Numbered from the stretch's first letter, positions 26,243 through 36,337 are shown. The stretch: 64,000 bases of DNA from Bacteroidota bacterium (GCA_003250395.1 QKGM01000031.1:62001-126000); one strand, 5' to 3'. Program-made: numbers and translations. The notes: generated by a model not told the origin, from the letters alone.

Positions 26243-27247
26243 TTACTTAATTTGAAGGTAAGCATTAGCCATACGGAGGCCATCGGCCTGAGCTGCCGTG
26301 AATTGACGAAGCTGGTCGATGCCAGCCTGTGCATGAATCAGGAAAGCCGAAGCCTGTCCATAGACAGCCGGTAATAGACTTTTGCTGATGAGATAATAGC
26401 CATCCAGAAAATCTTTAATTCCACCACTGATAATCAGATGACGCGTAGAAATATGAGAGGTCTTGCTTATTTCATTGACCATTTCCAACATATTAGCGGC
26501 ATTGTGACCTGTATAAGCCAGAGGAAGAAGGGTGTTGACCCTTTCACCGGTTTGCCTCAATGACTCCAACTTAGAAAAGTTAGTCCCCCCGTATGCACCA
26601 AATTCAATGGCTTCGAGCGGCAATTCGAGAAGCGCTTTTAACGATTGAGGCCCCATACCCTGACCAACTTCTTTCACTACGATCTTCATGTCAGGGAAAT
26701 AGTCGATCAGCTTACGGATTGTATCTATAGGCGGGTGTTTGAGACGATCGCCTTCAGGTTGGAAAAATTCCTGAAAAGGATTAACATGAATCATCAGGCC
26801 ATCGGCCTCAAGCCTGGAAACCAAACTGCTTATAAGGCTCCATTTGTTCTGACCGATAATCAGCTCTATCTGATTTATACCCAGATTAGCATATAGCGGA
26901 AGATCTGGTCCGATAACAGAACGGAGTGCAAAATGGCCAATCCAGGTATCATCTTCAAGAATAGAACGGCATGAACCAAGCCCCATTCCCATACCGAATT
27001 CCCGGCAAACGGTAGCCAGATTACGATTGATCTCACCAGCCAGCGGAGTTCCCCCTGTCATACTGGATACCCAGACCGGTAGATGCAATTCCCTGCCCAT
27101 AAATGAACGGGCCAACGGATTACCGGTGACAGGATGAGATGACAACATTGGCTCATAATTAAAACGCTGATCAGCAGTTTCATTTCCGGCATGTGATTTC
27201 AATGCTAGGTCAAGGTGTGCTTTCTTGCGATCTGTTGGCATTCTCAA
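26243..27247 (-). CDS. fni: Type 2 isopentenyl-diphosphate delta-isomerase
   Basis: A 334-residue FMN/NADPH-dependent enzyme converting IPP to DMAPP. WVSSMTGGTPLAGEINR is the N-terminal FMN-loop motif, IVVKEVGQGMGPQSLKAL the central KEVG motif, EFGAYGGTNFSKLE and IISGGIKDFLDGYYLI the phosphate-binding segments. It is the first gene of the mevalonate operon. No clear -7 box is seen just upstream; CAAAAGTG (forward) at about 27246 is one base off. Confidence 0.92.
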   Translation of the reverse strand: MRMPTDRKKAHLDLALKSHAGNETADQRFNYEPMLSSHPVTGNPLARSFMGRELHLPVWVSSMTGGTPLAGEINRNLATVCREFGMGMGLGSCRSILEDDTWIGHFALRSVIGPDLPLYANLGINQIELIIGQNKWSLISSLVSRLEADGLMIHVNPFQEFFQPEGDRLKHPPIDTIRKLIDYFPDMKIVVKEVGQGMGPQSLKALLELPLEAIEFGAYGGTNFSKLESLRQTGERVNTLLPLAYTGHNAANMLEMVNEISKTSHISTRHLIISGGIKDFLDGYYLISKSLLPAVYGQASAFLIHAQAGIDQLRQFTAAQADGLRMANAYLQIK

Positions 27248-27645
27248 AAGTGTTTAACTGTTGATTAATTTCATAAGACTAACGACAATCAATAAATAGT
27301 TGACAGTAGCCAATAAAAAAAAATCGCCGGGCTCTGATTTAGCCGGGGACGTCAGAAGTAGTCTGGTATGTAATGTCTTAAAATGTTCCACTCGCTGGAC
27401 TGCTAACGGGTATTCCGGATGCAGAGAATAATGCAAAGCTAAAGAAAGTTTACATATGAAAAAGCAAACAGGTTGTATAATGCTTCAAATGAACGCCGAG
27501 AGGGATATATAATAAGCTTCTGAACCGGCCGGAAACAAAAAATCGTTCGGCTCCCTACCAGGGAAGAAGAGAATCAACTCCACAAATTTACAATATCAAC
27601 AAACTATAAGTCATTCTTTTCCCAAACACTATGTATCATTCTTCA

Positions 27646-27921
27646 TCACAACAGCCAGTTTACAGAATTGAGATTCAAACAATGAAGCAATCGTAATGTT
27701 TTCCAAACAACATCATTTGAAGTACTTTTCCCGTATTGAAACTCAGAGTAACTGAAGAGATCATATTTAAAACGGGTTTTATTTGTTTTAAACAAGTCAT
27801 GTAACAGGCTGTGATATACCTATTACTACCAAACATAACCGGTAACTGCAATTTTACCATCACACTGATTATGAATCGATGCGATAATATCCGGATCATC
27901 ATAAAACAATACATAACAGGG
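27646..27921 (-). pseudogene. Possible decayed gene with triple in-frame stop
   Basis: The frame reads VLFYDDPDIIASIHNQCDG and so on, then TAG TAA TAG, then continues in the same frame with LLHDLFKTNKTRFKYDLF to a TGA. Composition on both sides looks protein-like, but I recognise no family and it may be chance. Confidence 0.2.
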
Positions 27922-27982
27922 TTATACGAAATAAAACACTCATAAACACATACCGGAAAACCACATCTGACTTGAATTTTCT

Positions 27983-27990
27983 TAATTTTG
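27983..27990 (+). promoter_or_regulatory. Candidate -7 element of xdhC-xdhA-xdhB
   Basis: TAATTTTG matches TAnnTTTG and ends 28 nt before the xdhC ATG. A -33 box at proper spacing is not evident. Confidence 0.45.
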
Positions 27991-28018
27991 ATAAAATTTC
28001 AGAGAAAGGTATTCAACC

Positions 28019-28801
28019 ATGGTCAATATTTTCCAGCACGCGAATCAGGCCTTAATAACAGGGCAGGCGATCACCTTTTGCATTGTAGTTTCAACCAGTG
28101 GATCTGTTCCCCGCCGGGCAGGTGCCAAGATGCTTGTATGGCCGGATGGTCGGATCGAAGGGACAATAGGTGGGGGTGCTACAGAGCTGGAGGTGATAAA
28201 CAGAGCGTTGCAAATTAAACCGGGTGATTTGCCAAAGATTCACTCCTTCGACCTAAAACCAGAACATGGCCTTGCATGTGGGGGTAGTATTCAGGTTTAC
28301 ATAGAACGGATGTCCCCATCCGAAAGGCTTTTCATTTTCGGGGCAGGACATATTGGTAAGGCACTCGCAGGAATGGCCGTTCGATTTGGGTTTAACGTGA
28401 TCATCGTTGATGACAGGGAAGGGATTTTTGGTGAATCGGATCTTACAGCTTATCGCTGTATTCTCGCCTCTTACCCTGAGATTCCGGCAAGTCTTGGAAT
28501 CAATGAATCTGACTTTGTTGTAGTTGCTACGTACGAGCACAAACTTGATATTGAAATAACGGCAATTGCAGCAAAAGAATATCCGTTGTACATAGGACTG
28601 ATAGGATCAAAAGCGAAGCTGGCACTTGCCCGGAAAAGATTTACCGAAGATTTTAATCTTACGGAAGAATTAATCGACAGGATAGATATGCCAATCGGGG
28701 TTGCCATTGCAGCAGAAACCCCCGATGAAATTGCACTGGCTATCCTTGCATCACTAATAGATGCCCGAAACAGGAGTCGTGGGATCATGCCAAAAAAATA
28801 G
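28019..28801 (+). CDS. xdhC: XdhC/CoxI-family molybdenum hydroxylase maturation factor
   Basis: A 260-residue XdhC-family protein. The N-terminal part has GSVPRRAGAKMLV and TIGGGATE, the XdhC signature; a Rossmann-like C-terminal part has LFIFGAGHIGKALAGMA. XdhC binds and sulfurates the molybdenum cofactor and delivers it to xanthine dehydrogenase. It starts a plus-strand operon with xdhA (43 nt gap) and xdhB. It may also serve the XdhD-type enzyme encoded at 3309-5864, since no second XdhC is in the window. Confidence 0.88.
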   Translation: MVNIFQHANQALITGQAITFCIVVSTSGSVPRRAGAKMLVWPDGRIEGTIGGGATELEVINRALQIKPGDLPKIHSFDLKPEHGLACGGSIQVYIERMSPSERLFIFGAGHIGKALAGMAVRFGFNVIIVDDREGIFGESDLTAYRCILASYPEIPASLGINESDFVVVATYEHKLDIEITAIAAKEYPLYIGLIGSKAKLALARKRFTEDFNLTEELIDRIDMPIGVAIAAETPDEIALAILASLIDARNRSRGIMPKK

Positions 28802-28843
28802 TACGTCGACAGAATCATTTCCCTACCTTCAAATCAAACAACA

Positions 28844-30307
28844 ATGAATCAATCGCAGGCAATATACTTTTACTGGAACCAACAACTTATCGTTATAGAT
28901 TTTTCTCAACCTGATTCTCCCCGTCCATCAACCACCGTATTGAACTGGCTCAGGTCGCAACAACATGGTAAAGGGACCAAAGAGGGTTGCGCTGAAGGGG
29001 ATTGCGGAGCATGTACTGTAGTAGCAGCCTGGCCCGATGAAAAAGGCATTATGAAGTATCATGCTGTAAATTCCTGTCTTATTTTTCTTCCTTGGCTGCA
29101 TGGAAAACATTTGATTACCATAGAAGGGTTAGCTGACAAGGGAAATCTTCACCCGGTACAGCAGGCGATACTGGATCTCAACGGAACGCAGTGCGGTTTT
29201 TGCACACCCGGTATCATCATGTCGTTGTTTGCCCTTTACAAAAAAGGCACTTCCAACAACCGGGAAGAAGCCGTTCTTGCCATGAGCGGAAACCTGTGCC
29301 GGTGTACCGGTTATGAACCAATACTTAATGCGGCGATGTCAATTGGTGGGTTCAATACCCATGATCATCTGGCTGAAACCGAAGCTGAGATAATCGGGAA
29401 GCTGGAAGAATTGCCCGAAGCACCGGTAATCATAAACCATCCGGAACAATTGTATATTAAGCCGGCAAACCTCAGTGAAGCCATCAATCTAAAAAAAGAG
29501 TATCCTCAGGCTGTTGTTTTTAGCGGAGGAACAGATGTGGCACTAGCACAGACTAAAAAGTTTATCATATACCCTGAACTGATTGATCTTTCAGGGTTGA
29601 AAGAATTGACAACTTTCACTGAAGACATTTCGTGCTGGAAGATAGGTGCTGCCTTGCCCCTCGAGGAGATAGCCAAACGACACAACGGGCAAATACCAAT
29701 GTTTGATACTTTTTTAAAGGTATTTGCCTCTAAACAAATCAGGGAAACTGCCACGCTGGGTGGCAATATTGGAACAGCCTCCCCTATTGGTGACACCTGG
29801 CCCGTGTTGATTGCTCTAGGCGCATCTGTTGTTTTAAGCGGATCGAATGGAGATCGGACAATTGACATTGAAGATTTGATTTCCGGTTACCGGAAAATTG
29901 CGATCCTCCCGGATGAAATTATCCTTGAAATCGTAATCCCTAAACCAGCCGCCGAAAAAAAATTCAAATTTCTAAAGCTTTCAAAGCGGCGTCAGATGGA
30001 TATTTCAACTGTCAGCGTGGCTATTTCATTTACAATTGATAACAAAGGAACTACACAGGATTCTGTTTTGGCCTTTGGCGGAATGTCTGACCTTCCAAAG
30101 AGAGCTACTAATGCAGAACAAGAACTCAATGGACACCCCCTTTCAGAATCAAGAATCGAGAAAGTCTGTCGTGTGCTGCAGGATGATTTTCGGCCCATTT
30201 CAGATGCCCGCGCCACAACCGAAGGAAGAATGATTCTAGCACAAAATGGATTAAAAAAATGCCTCCTTCATATTCTCACGCTTAAAAACAAACCAACACA
30301 TGAATAA
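28844..30307 (+). CDS. xdhA: Xanthine dehydrogenase small subunit ([2Fe-2S] + FAD)
   Basis: A 487-residue subunit. Residues 1-165 carry both iron-sulfur clusters (C49, C54, C57, C78; C117, C120, C152, C154). Residues ~200-480 are the FAD-binding module, with VFSGGTDVALAQ and TLGGNIGTASPIGD. It passes electrons from the molybdenum subunit to NAD+ as in Rhodobacter XdhA. It overlaps xdhB by 8 nt. Unlike the XdhD-type protein in the other cluster, this enzyme has its own flavin and does not need YgfK. Confidence 0.92.
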   Translation: MNQSQAIYFYWNQQLIVIDFSQPDSPRPSTTVLNWLRSQQHGKGTKEGCAEGDCGACTVVAAWPDEKGIMKYHAVNSCLIFLPWLHGKHLITIEGLADKGNLHPVQQAILDLNGTQCGFCTPGIIMSLFALYKKGTSNNREEAVLAMSGNLCRCTGYEPILNAAMSIGGFNTHDHLAETEAEIIGKLEELPEAPVIINHPEQLYIKPANLSEAINLKKEYPQAVVFSGGTDVALAQTKKFIIYPELIDLSGLKELTTFTEDISCWKIGAALPLEEIAKRHNGQIPMFDTFLKVFASKQIRETATLGGNIGTASPIGDTWPVLIALGASVVLSGSNGDRTIDIEDLISGYRKIAILPDEIILEIVIPKPAAEKKFKFLKLSKRRQMDISTVSVAISFTIDNKGTTQDSVLAFGGMSDLPKRATNAEQELNGHPLSESRIEKVCRVLQDDFRPISDARATTEGRMILAQNGLKKCLLHILTLKNKPTHE

Positions 30308-32627
30308 GGCATCATCTTTATATGAACCAGGTCCCGAGCACCACGACAGTGCATTAAGACATGTAACGGGTCAATCGCAGTTCATTGACGACTTGCCAGA
30401 ACCTGCCGGATTGTTACATGGTGCTGTCTATTTCAGCAATTGGGCTTCCGGGAGAATCCTTTCATACGATTTTGAAAAGGCATTCAATCTCTCAGGTGTA
30501 ATCTCGGTGGTAGATTTTAAGAGTATCAGGGGAGAAAACCAGATGGGGCCTGTTGTACATGACGAACCTTGCCTGGCAGAAGGGATCCTCAAGTTCAGAG
30601 GTCAGGCCATGTATCTGGTAGCTGCCGAAACGAGAGAGATCAGCCGTCAGGCCCTGGAACATATTCAGGTCAAAGTAGAAGAGAAACCAGGTATTTTTAC
30701 AATTGAAGAGGCCATCGAAGCCAACTCATTCCTCGGACCTGCGCGCAAAATATGTACAGGAAATCCGGATGAGGCTTTTCATGAATGTGATCATGTTATT
30801 TACGGTGAACTCAATACCGGCGGGCAGGAACATTGGTACCTTGAGACTCAATCGGCGCTTTGCATTCCAGATGAAGAAGGACGCATGACCGTTTATGCTT
30901 CATCACAAAATCCGGCAGAGACGCAGGCTATCGTATCGGAGATACTGGGTGTTTCGCGACATAAAGTAACCGTAGTTGTGAAACGAATGGGAGGCGCATT
31001 TGGAGGAAAAGAAACACAGGGAAACCACATAGCAGCATGGGCAGCCGTTCTTGCCCAAAATACCGGGAAACCGGTTAAGTTAAGACTTACCCGAGATGAA
31101 GACCAGAAAGTCACGGGTAAACGCCATCCTTTCAAAAGCAATTGGCAGGCAGGTTTTAGCAACGATGGTATGCTTAACGCCCTGAAAGTAAATCTGTTCA
31201 GCAATGGTGGAGCAGCAACTGATTTAAGCTGGGCGATCATGGAACGCGCCATGTTTCATATTGACAATGCTTATTACATTCCCAATCTCGAAGTAAATGG
31301 CAGGGTTTGTCTTACCAATCTGCCATCCAACACTGCTTTCCGTGGATTCGGTGGTCCACAGGGGATGGCAGTCATCGAACAGGTTATGAACCGGATCGCT
31401 TTATTCACTGGGTTAGACCCTGTAGAGGTAAGAAGAAGGAATTTCTACAATAAAACCGGGGCGCATAACTTAACCCATTACGGGCAAAAGGTAGAACGTA
31501 ACCCATTGGAAGAAATGGCCTCCCAGTTGCTTGATAAGGGAGACTATCCCATACGCCTTGAAAATGTGAATTTATTTAATAAGACCCACAGCGAGGTAAA
31601 AAGAGGTATAGCAATGATGCCGGTAAAATTTGGCATCTCGTTCACTACTTCTTTTCTGAATCAGGCCGGTGCTCTTGTCAATATATACCAGGATGGATCA
31701 ATCGTAATTCACCATGGAGGGACGGAGATGGGCCAGGGACTTAATACAAAAATAATTGCAATAGCGGCTATGGAACTGGGTATTTCAGCAAACCGCATCA
31801 TTGTTGAGCCAACTAACACTATGATAGTACCCAATACGTCAGCCACAGCAGCCTCCAGTGGCAGTGACCTGAACGGGATGGCTGTAAAGGAAGCTTCCGC
31901 AAAATTACGTAACAGGTTGTCTGCAATTGCATGCAGAATATTGGGAGAACGGAGCCGAATGATCGTTTCACCTGCCGACCTGATGTTCGATGATGATTAT
32001 GTCAGATTAGAACAGCGGCCTGAAATGCAACTAGCTTTTAATGACCTTGTAAAACAGGCTTACCTGAATCAGGTTAGCCTTAGCGCCACAGGTTATTACA
32101 GAACGCCAGGATTGTGGTATGACAAGGAGATTGGACGGGGAAAACCATTTCATTACTATGCATTTGGGATAGCCTTATCAGAAGTTGAAGTAGATTTACT
32201 GTCAGGAGAAGTGAGAACATTGAGGGCAGATATCCTGCATGATGTAGGAAATTCTTTGCACAAGGCGATTGATATAGGGCAAATTCAGGGGGCTTTTATA
32301 CAGGGAATCGGATGGTGTACTACAGAAGAGCTTAAATACTCCAAGGATGGCAAATTATTAAATTATTCGCCCGACACATACAAAATCCCAACGATCGATG
32401 ACATTCCTGTTGAATTTATGATCAACCTGTTTCCCACTGGTGCAAATCCCGGAACAATTCACGGAAGTAAGGCTGTAGGAGAACCGCCATTTATGCTTGC
32501 ACTCTCAGTCTGGCTTGCAATTCAGTATGCATTACAATCTATTGCACCAGAGAAAGTTTTCAATTTCAGTCTTCCGGCGACAAATGAGAAAATTGTAAAA
32601 TGGGTAGAAGAGCTTCTGGCTGATTGA
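30300..32627 (+). CDS. xdhB: Xanthine dehydrogenase molybdopterin-binding subunit
   Basis: A 775-residue large subunit that hydroxylates hypoxanthine/xanthine-type substrates. Visible motifs: GGAFGGKETQ near residue 235, NTAFRGFGGPQGM near 345, GTEMGQGLNTK near 475, and KAVGEPPFMLA with the catalytic glutamate near 728. The length and gene order xdhA-xdhB match the Rhodobacter capsulatus type. The adjacent xdhC completes the maturation set. It could supply xanthine or urate to the ygfK-ssnA-xdhD locus. Confidence 0.92.
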   Translation: MNKASSLYEPGPEHHDSALRHVTGQSQFIDDLPEPAGLLHGAVYFSNWASGRILSYDFEKAFNLSGVISVVDFKSIRGENQMGPVVHDEPCLAEGILKFRGQAMYLVAAETREISRQALEHIQVKVEEKPGIFTIEEAIEANSFLGPARKICTGNPDEAFHECDHVIYGELNTGGQEHWYLETQSALCIPDEEGRMTVYASSQNPAETQAIVSEILGVSRHKVTVVVKRMGGAFGGKETQGNHIAAWAAVLAQNTGKPVKLRLTRDEDQKVTGKRHPFKSNWQAGFSNDGMLNALKVNLFSNGGAATDLSWAIMERAMFHIDNAYYIPNLEVNGRVCLTNLPSNTAFRGFGGPQGMAVIEQVMNRIALFTGLDPVEVRRRNFYNKTGAHNLTHYGQKVERNPLEEMASQLLDKGDYPIRLENVNLFNKTHSEVKRGIAMMPVKFGISFTTSFLNQAGALVNIYQDGSIVIHHGGTEMGQGLNTKIIAIAAMELGISANRIIVEPTNTMIVPNTSATAASSGSDLNGMAVKEASAKLRNRLSAIACRILGERSRMIVSPADLMFDDDYVRLEQRPEMQLAFNDLVKQAYLNQVSLSATGYYRTPGLWYDKEIGRGKPFHYYAFGIALSEVEVDLLSGEVRTLRADILHDVGNSLHKAIDIGQIQGAFIQGIGWCTTEELKYSKDGKLLNYSPDTYKIPTIDDIPVEFMINLFPTGANPGTIHGSKAVGEPPFMLALSVWLAIQYALQSIAPEKVFNFSLPATNEKIVKWVEELLAD

Positions 32628-32654
32628 TTAACTCTTGTCGAATATTCCCTAATA

Positions 32655-33113
32655 TCAGTCCTCAAATGGCCAGGAAGAAATCTCCTTCATGAGGGCTATT
32701 GTTGTTACGATCTGCATCGGCCGGTTTGATTCTGGTATCTTACAGGTACTCTTCCTGTAAAGATGTTGACGATGAGTTGCTACTACCTCGTATATTACAT
32801 CAAGCAAACGGCGCGGGATTAAACAAAATACAGTAATCACTTTCCAAAATCCACCCATCAATTTCAATAAAAAACAGACAGCTTCGCTTTTTGTATAGAT
32901 ACGGCCGGAAGTAATAACAACAACTGTTTGTTGAATATGGTCAGCAACATGAAATCTGTCTACCAACCACACACCTGCCTCACTGAATCCCGGGACAAAA
33001 TAAACTGAGGGAACAGTTAAAAATCTAATAACCCATCTGACCCAGGTAATACAGAATGGGCATTCACCATCAAAAAGCACATAAACAGGTTCATGAAATT
33101 TCCCCATGTTCAA
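32655..33113 (-). CDS. DCC-family (DUF393) thiol-disulfide oxidoreductase-like protein
   Basis: A 152-residue protein with the N-terminal motif VLFDGECPFCITWVRWVIRF, the CxxC signature of the DCC/DUF393 family. Members are predicted thiol-disulfide oxidoreductases, with little biochemical proof. It is transcribed toward the convergent xdhB, 27 nt away. No partner is evident. Confidence 0.8.
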   Translation of the reverse strand: MNMGKFHEPVYVLFDGECPFCITWVRWVIRFLTVPSVYFVPGFSEAGVWLVDRFHVADHIQQTVVVITSGRIYTKSEAVCFLLKLMGGFWKVITVFCLIPRRLLDVIYEVVATHRQHLYRKSTCKIPESNRPMQIVTTIALMKEISSWPFED

Positions 33114-33243
33114 AAAACAGGTAAAAAAACCAATAGTTCACTATTGCTACCTTTGAGCTTATTCAATGCCAGGTTAGATATAAAATAAGGTTACAATACC
33201 GGGGTCGCTGGCTACACTAAATTTATATAAGAGTTAAAATTAA

Positions 33244-33279
33244 AAAGCGCCGGCAGGAGTTTTCCTGCCGGCACTTTTT
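33244..33279 (-). terminator. Intrinsic terminator of the DUF4397/T9SS gene
   Basis: GCCGGCAGGA (33249-33258) pairs perfectly with TCCTGCCGGC (33263-33272), flanked by A-run and T-run so that it can act in both directions. It lies 14 nt after the stop of the minus-strand gene at 33293. Confidence 0.85.
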
Positions 33280-33292
33280 AACAGACAATTTA

Positions 33293-35683
33293 TTAGCGTT
33301 GTACTTGCAACCTTGCTACTAAATTAACACCATCAAATGCCAAATTAATCAGATAAGATCCTGCAGGCAGACCAGAAACCTGAAGATTGGCAACACCATT
33401 CACTACCTGTACAGATGTTCTTAGCACAACCTGGCCGGTAAGGTTCATTACGCGAACTGATGCCATCGTATTTAACTGTTGCTTACCAACAAGTGTCACC
33501 AAATCAGTGGCGGGATTCGGGTATACCAAAAATGAGACATCAGAGGTAAGGTTCTCAATCCCTGTTACATCACTAAGTTCAACCAGCTTTCCGCCACCAG
33601 GAACCACCGCCCACAAACCAAAGGAAGCTCCATTACTATTTTGAGAAGGGTCAAAGAAACCCGAAGTAAGTACCATTACCGTTTTCCCTGAGAGACCCAA
33701 ATCACTGACTGGCAAACCATAATACTTATATGGGTTAACTGAATCAGCCGGTCTGAATCCAATACTATAATCGGCCACAGGTTTCTGCATATAACCAGAA
33801 TGCTGGCCATAATTCATTCCAAGCAGCCAGACGCCCCCATATTCAATAAAATCAGCAGGTGAAGCTGCATCGGTTGACTCATGCAATATCATTACATCCA
33901 CCATACCACCTGAAGAGGCGTTTTCACGAACGTTATCCAACAGTGTCAAAGCTATTGGCTGCATAGGATTGTACCCTGACTGGCTATAAATTCCGTTAAC
34001 AATAAATGCATATTTCTTACCAGCTTCCGGGGTAAATACACCAGAAACTATTGGATTCTCATAGGAGAGAGAGCCATTAGGTTTAACATCTATTGAAACT
34101 TCTGATCCGGCAAGGATCTGAAGAAAACGGCTGCTTGTTCTGAAAGCCAGATCCGGAATCATCTTTTCTCCATTAACCCATATATCAAGAGTATCACACG
34201 CTATGTCAGCTGAATTGTTGATTATCTGAAATTCCGCATAAGTAGGGGGAGTGTATGGCTGGAGAGCAATTAATGCTCCACCGGTTTGAGGTACCAGAAA
34301 GAGACCAAAACCAGGTCCACTGTTATTGGAAAGTTTATCAATAAACCCTGAAGTCATCACAGTTGTAGATTGACTATTCAGAAGTAAACCTGAAAGAGGG
34401 ACATCATAAGTACCAATAATTTCACCAGAAGAATTTTTCACCTCAAATGCATAATTAGCCGTCAGGAGTTCTTTGTATCCATCAAATGAGCCATAGGAAA
34501 GGTTTTCCGTAAGAGTGCCTATGGATGTAGTAATCTCGGTCACTGTACAAGCACTAAAATCAGTAGAACCATTATAGAACAAAAGGTCTGTATTTCCCGG
34601 AATTGCAGAACCTATTCGGTTTGGAAAATTTTTATGCAACTCTGAAGGTGTCGGGGGATTATATCCAGTCGTTTGCGTCATGCCTGACAGTATAACCTGA
34701 ATTGGTTCATTTTCATTTAAAAGAATTTCTGTTGAGAGGATAGGGCTCGCTGGACTTATCGAGTTAGGAGAACAAACCGCTATTTGAATTAGCCGTCCGG
34801 CAGGCTGTTCAACATAAGCTGAAGCATTTCTATACTTGAGATTATTAAATGCCAGCTTTCCATCAATCCAAATATCAAGAGAATCAGCCTGAGGATTCGG
34901 GCTGTTATGAACAAACTGAAGCGGGGCTTTCGGTTCAGTATAAGTAGGTAATGGAATTAAGTCACCTCCTGTAGGAAGGGCAAGAAATAATCCAAAGGAC
35001 TCCCCATAACTATTTACTGAAGGGTTAACAAAACCAGACATAATTACAACTCCCGCTTGCCCTTGTAATCCAAGAGTGAGGAGTGGTAACTTATAGTTAT
35101 AGAGTGTAGTTTGTGTGTTGTCATCCTTGATAAACAAAAAATAATCTTCGGGGATAAATCCAAAGTAACCATCAAAATCATTATAATCCAGATTATTACT
35201 TATCAAACCAATACTATTTGCCAACACATCCACTATCGGTGTATCAGTGGAGCCATTAAGAAAGAGAAGATCTGTTTTCGATGTATTGGAAGCAACCTCG
35301 CGGCCATTATCAAACGCAATAATTCCAAGCTCTTTATATGGATTATAACCAGAAACAGATTCTACCCCATTAATTATTAGCACATACCTATGGTTATTTT
35401 CGAAAGTTCTGCGGTAGATACAGATTGGATTCTCGGGTCCGGTTGAAGCGGAATCTGTTAAAACGATACTGATCTGGCTGGTAACCGGAACATCAACAAA
35501 AGCCGTGGCAGTTCTAAATTCCATGTTGTTGTACACCCTGGTATTTCCAATCCATACATCAAAGAAACGATGAGCTGTATCGGCCGAATTGTGAATCAAC
35601 TGAATACGCGCCTGACCGTTGACACCATTCTGAAATAGGGCCATAATCAACCCTAAAAGCAGAAATCTAAACATTCTGTTCAT
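33293..35683 (-). CDS. Secreted DUF4397-repeat protein with T9SS type A sorting domain
   Basis: A 796-residue exported protein. A signal peptide (FLLLGLIMALFQNGVNGQA) is followed by three DUF4397 repeats: each opens with a 'hNSxD...DIWV' element (LIHNSADTAHRFFDVWIG, FVHNSPNPQADSLDIWIDG, IINNSADIACDTLDIWVNG) and a SYVE/TAFVDV segment. Each is followed by a DLLFLNGSTD...VTE-like segment. The last ~75 residues (VYPNPATDLVTL, GLPAGSYLI) are a type A C-terminal sorting domain, which directs export by the type IX system and surface anchoring or release. DUF4397 has an Ig-like or beta-rich fold of unknown role. It is a single-gene unit with its own promoter and terminator. Confidence 0.85.
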   Translation of the reverse strand: MNRMFRFLLLGLIMALFQNGVNGQARIQLIHNSADTAHRFFDVWIGNTRVYNNMEFRTATAFVDVPVTSQISIVLTDSASTGPENPICIYRRTFENNHRYVLIINGVESVSGYNPYKELGIIAFDNGREVASNTSKTDLLFLNGSTDTPIVDVLANSIGLISNNLDYNDFDGYFGFIPEDYFLFIKDDNTQTTLYNYKLPLLTLGLQGQAGVVIMSGFVNPSVNSYGESFGLFLALPTGGDLIPLPTYTEPKAPLQFVHNSPNPQADSLDIWIDGKLAFNNLKYRNASAYVEQPAGRLIQIAVCSPNSISPASPILSTEILLNENEPIQVILSGMTQTTGYNPPTPSELHKNFPNRIGSAIPGNTDLLFYNGSTDFSACTVTEITTSIGTLTENLSYGSFDGYKELLTANYAFEVKNSSGEIIGTYDVPLSGLLLNSQSTTVMTSGFIDKLSNNSGPGFGLFLVPQTGGALIALQPYTPPTYAEFQIINNSADIACDTLDIWVNGEKMIPDLAFRTSSRFLQILAGSEVSIDVKPNGSLSYENPIVSGVFTPEAGKKYAFIVNGIYSQSGYNPMQPIALTLLDNVRENASSGGMVDVMILHESTDAASPADFIEYGGVWLLGMNYGQHSGYMQKPVADYSIGFRPADSVNPYKYYGLPVSDLGLSGKTVMVLTSGFFDPSQNSNGASFGLWAVVPGGGKLVELSDVTGIENLTSDVSFLVYPNPATDLVTLVGKQQLNTMASVRVMNLTGQVVLRTSVQVVNGVANLQVSGLPAGSYLINLAFDGVNLVARLQVQR

Positions 35684-36337
35684 AAAAAAGAAGAAATAGG
35701 TTAGTAACTCAAAGACAACTCAAAAGTAAACAATTTAGCAAAACTCAATAATAGTTTGCCGCTTACTTTCAACAGAAAAACAAATACCATCCTGGTATTC
35801 AACCCAATACTTTTATTAAAAAGATTATTGACCTGCAAGTCAGAGTTACTTCTGTGAAAATCAGAAAAAGCATAAATTTAAATATCGGAAAGCAGACAAA
35901 TAAGATATTCGACACACGAAATTCCCTAAAGCAATTTCTCCCAATGCCATATCTTAATTATAACAATCGAAAGCAGCCAATAGCCAGTTAAGTAATTAAG
36001 GCTACGAGTAACAATAAAAAATCTCGACAGAATACTAAAAATTCTTCAAATAAAGAGAGTGATTTTGGAAAACATTTATATACTTTGATCTCCATTCTCA
36101 GTTAGTTAAATTTTTCACAGCGCATCGATCATTCAATCTCAAATTAACCGGATTAAGAGAACTTCCTTAGCATTCTTCACACACAGTAATAAAGAGAAAC
36201 GAGAAAACTTAATTATTCAAAAAAGGGCTTCTAAGTATTTGACAAAAAACCTGCGGTTGCCTGTTATGCCTTAATCCTTTAATAGATCTCTGAATTAGAA
36301 AAACCTGCAGAAAATTAGTAACAGATTACTCATAGGA
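35684..36337. other. AT-rich intergenic region
   Basis: About 650 bp with no credible gene, RNA signature or strong hairpin. The only signal seen is the -7 box at 35721-35728. Confidence 0.5.
35721..35728 (-). promoter_or_regulatory. Candidate -7 element of the DUF4397/T9SS gene
   Basis: Minus strand TACTTTTG matches TAnnTTTG, 37 nt before the ATG. A TTG lies 17 nt further upstream. Confidence 0.5.

Larger units (their letters stand above)
27248..28018. other. Gene-free stretch with a decayed coding segment
   Basis: No intact gene. A minus frame from 27921 to 27646 reads like protein on both sides of three consecutive stop codons (27820-27828). A GC-rich imperfect hairpin with adjacent A-run lies at 27310-27350. 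The promoter of xdhC lies at the right end. Confidence 0.45.

Noticed and set aside
27310-27350. Terminator near the start of the mevalonate operon
   Set aside because: The GC-rich arms pair only with a bulge and no upstream minus-strand gene ends there.
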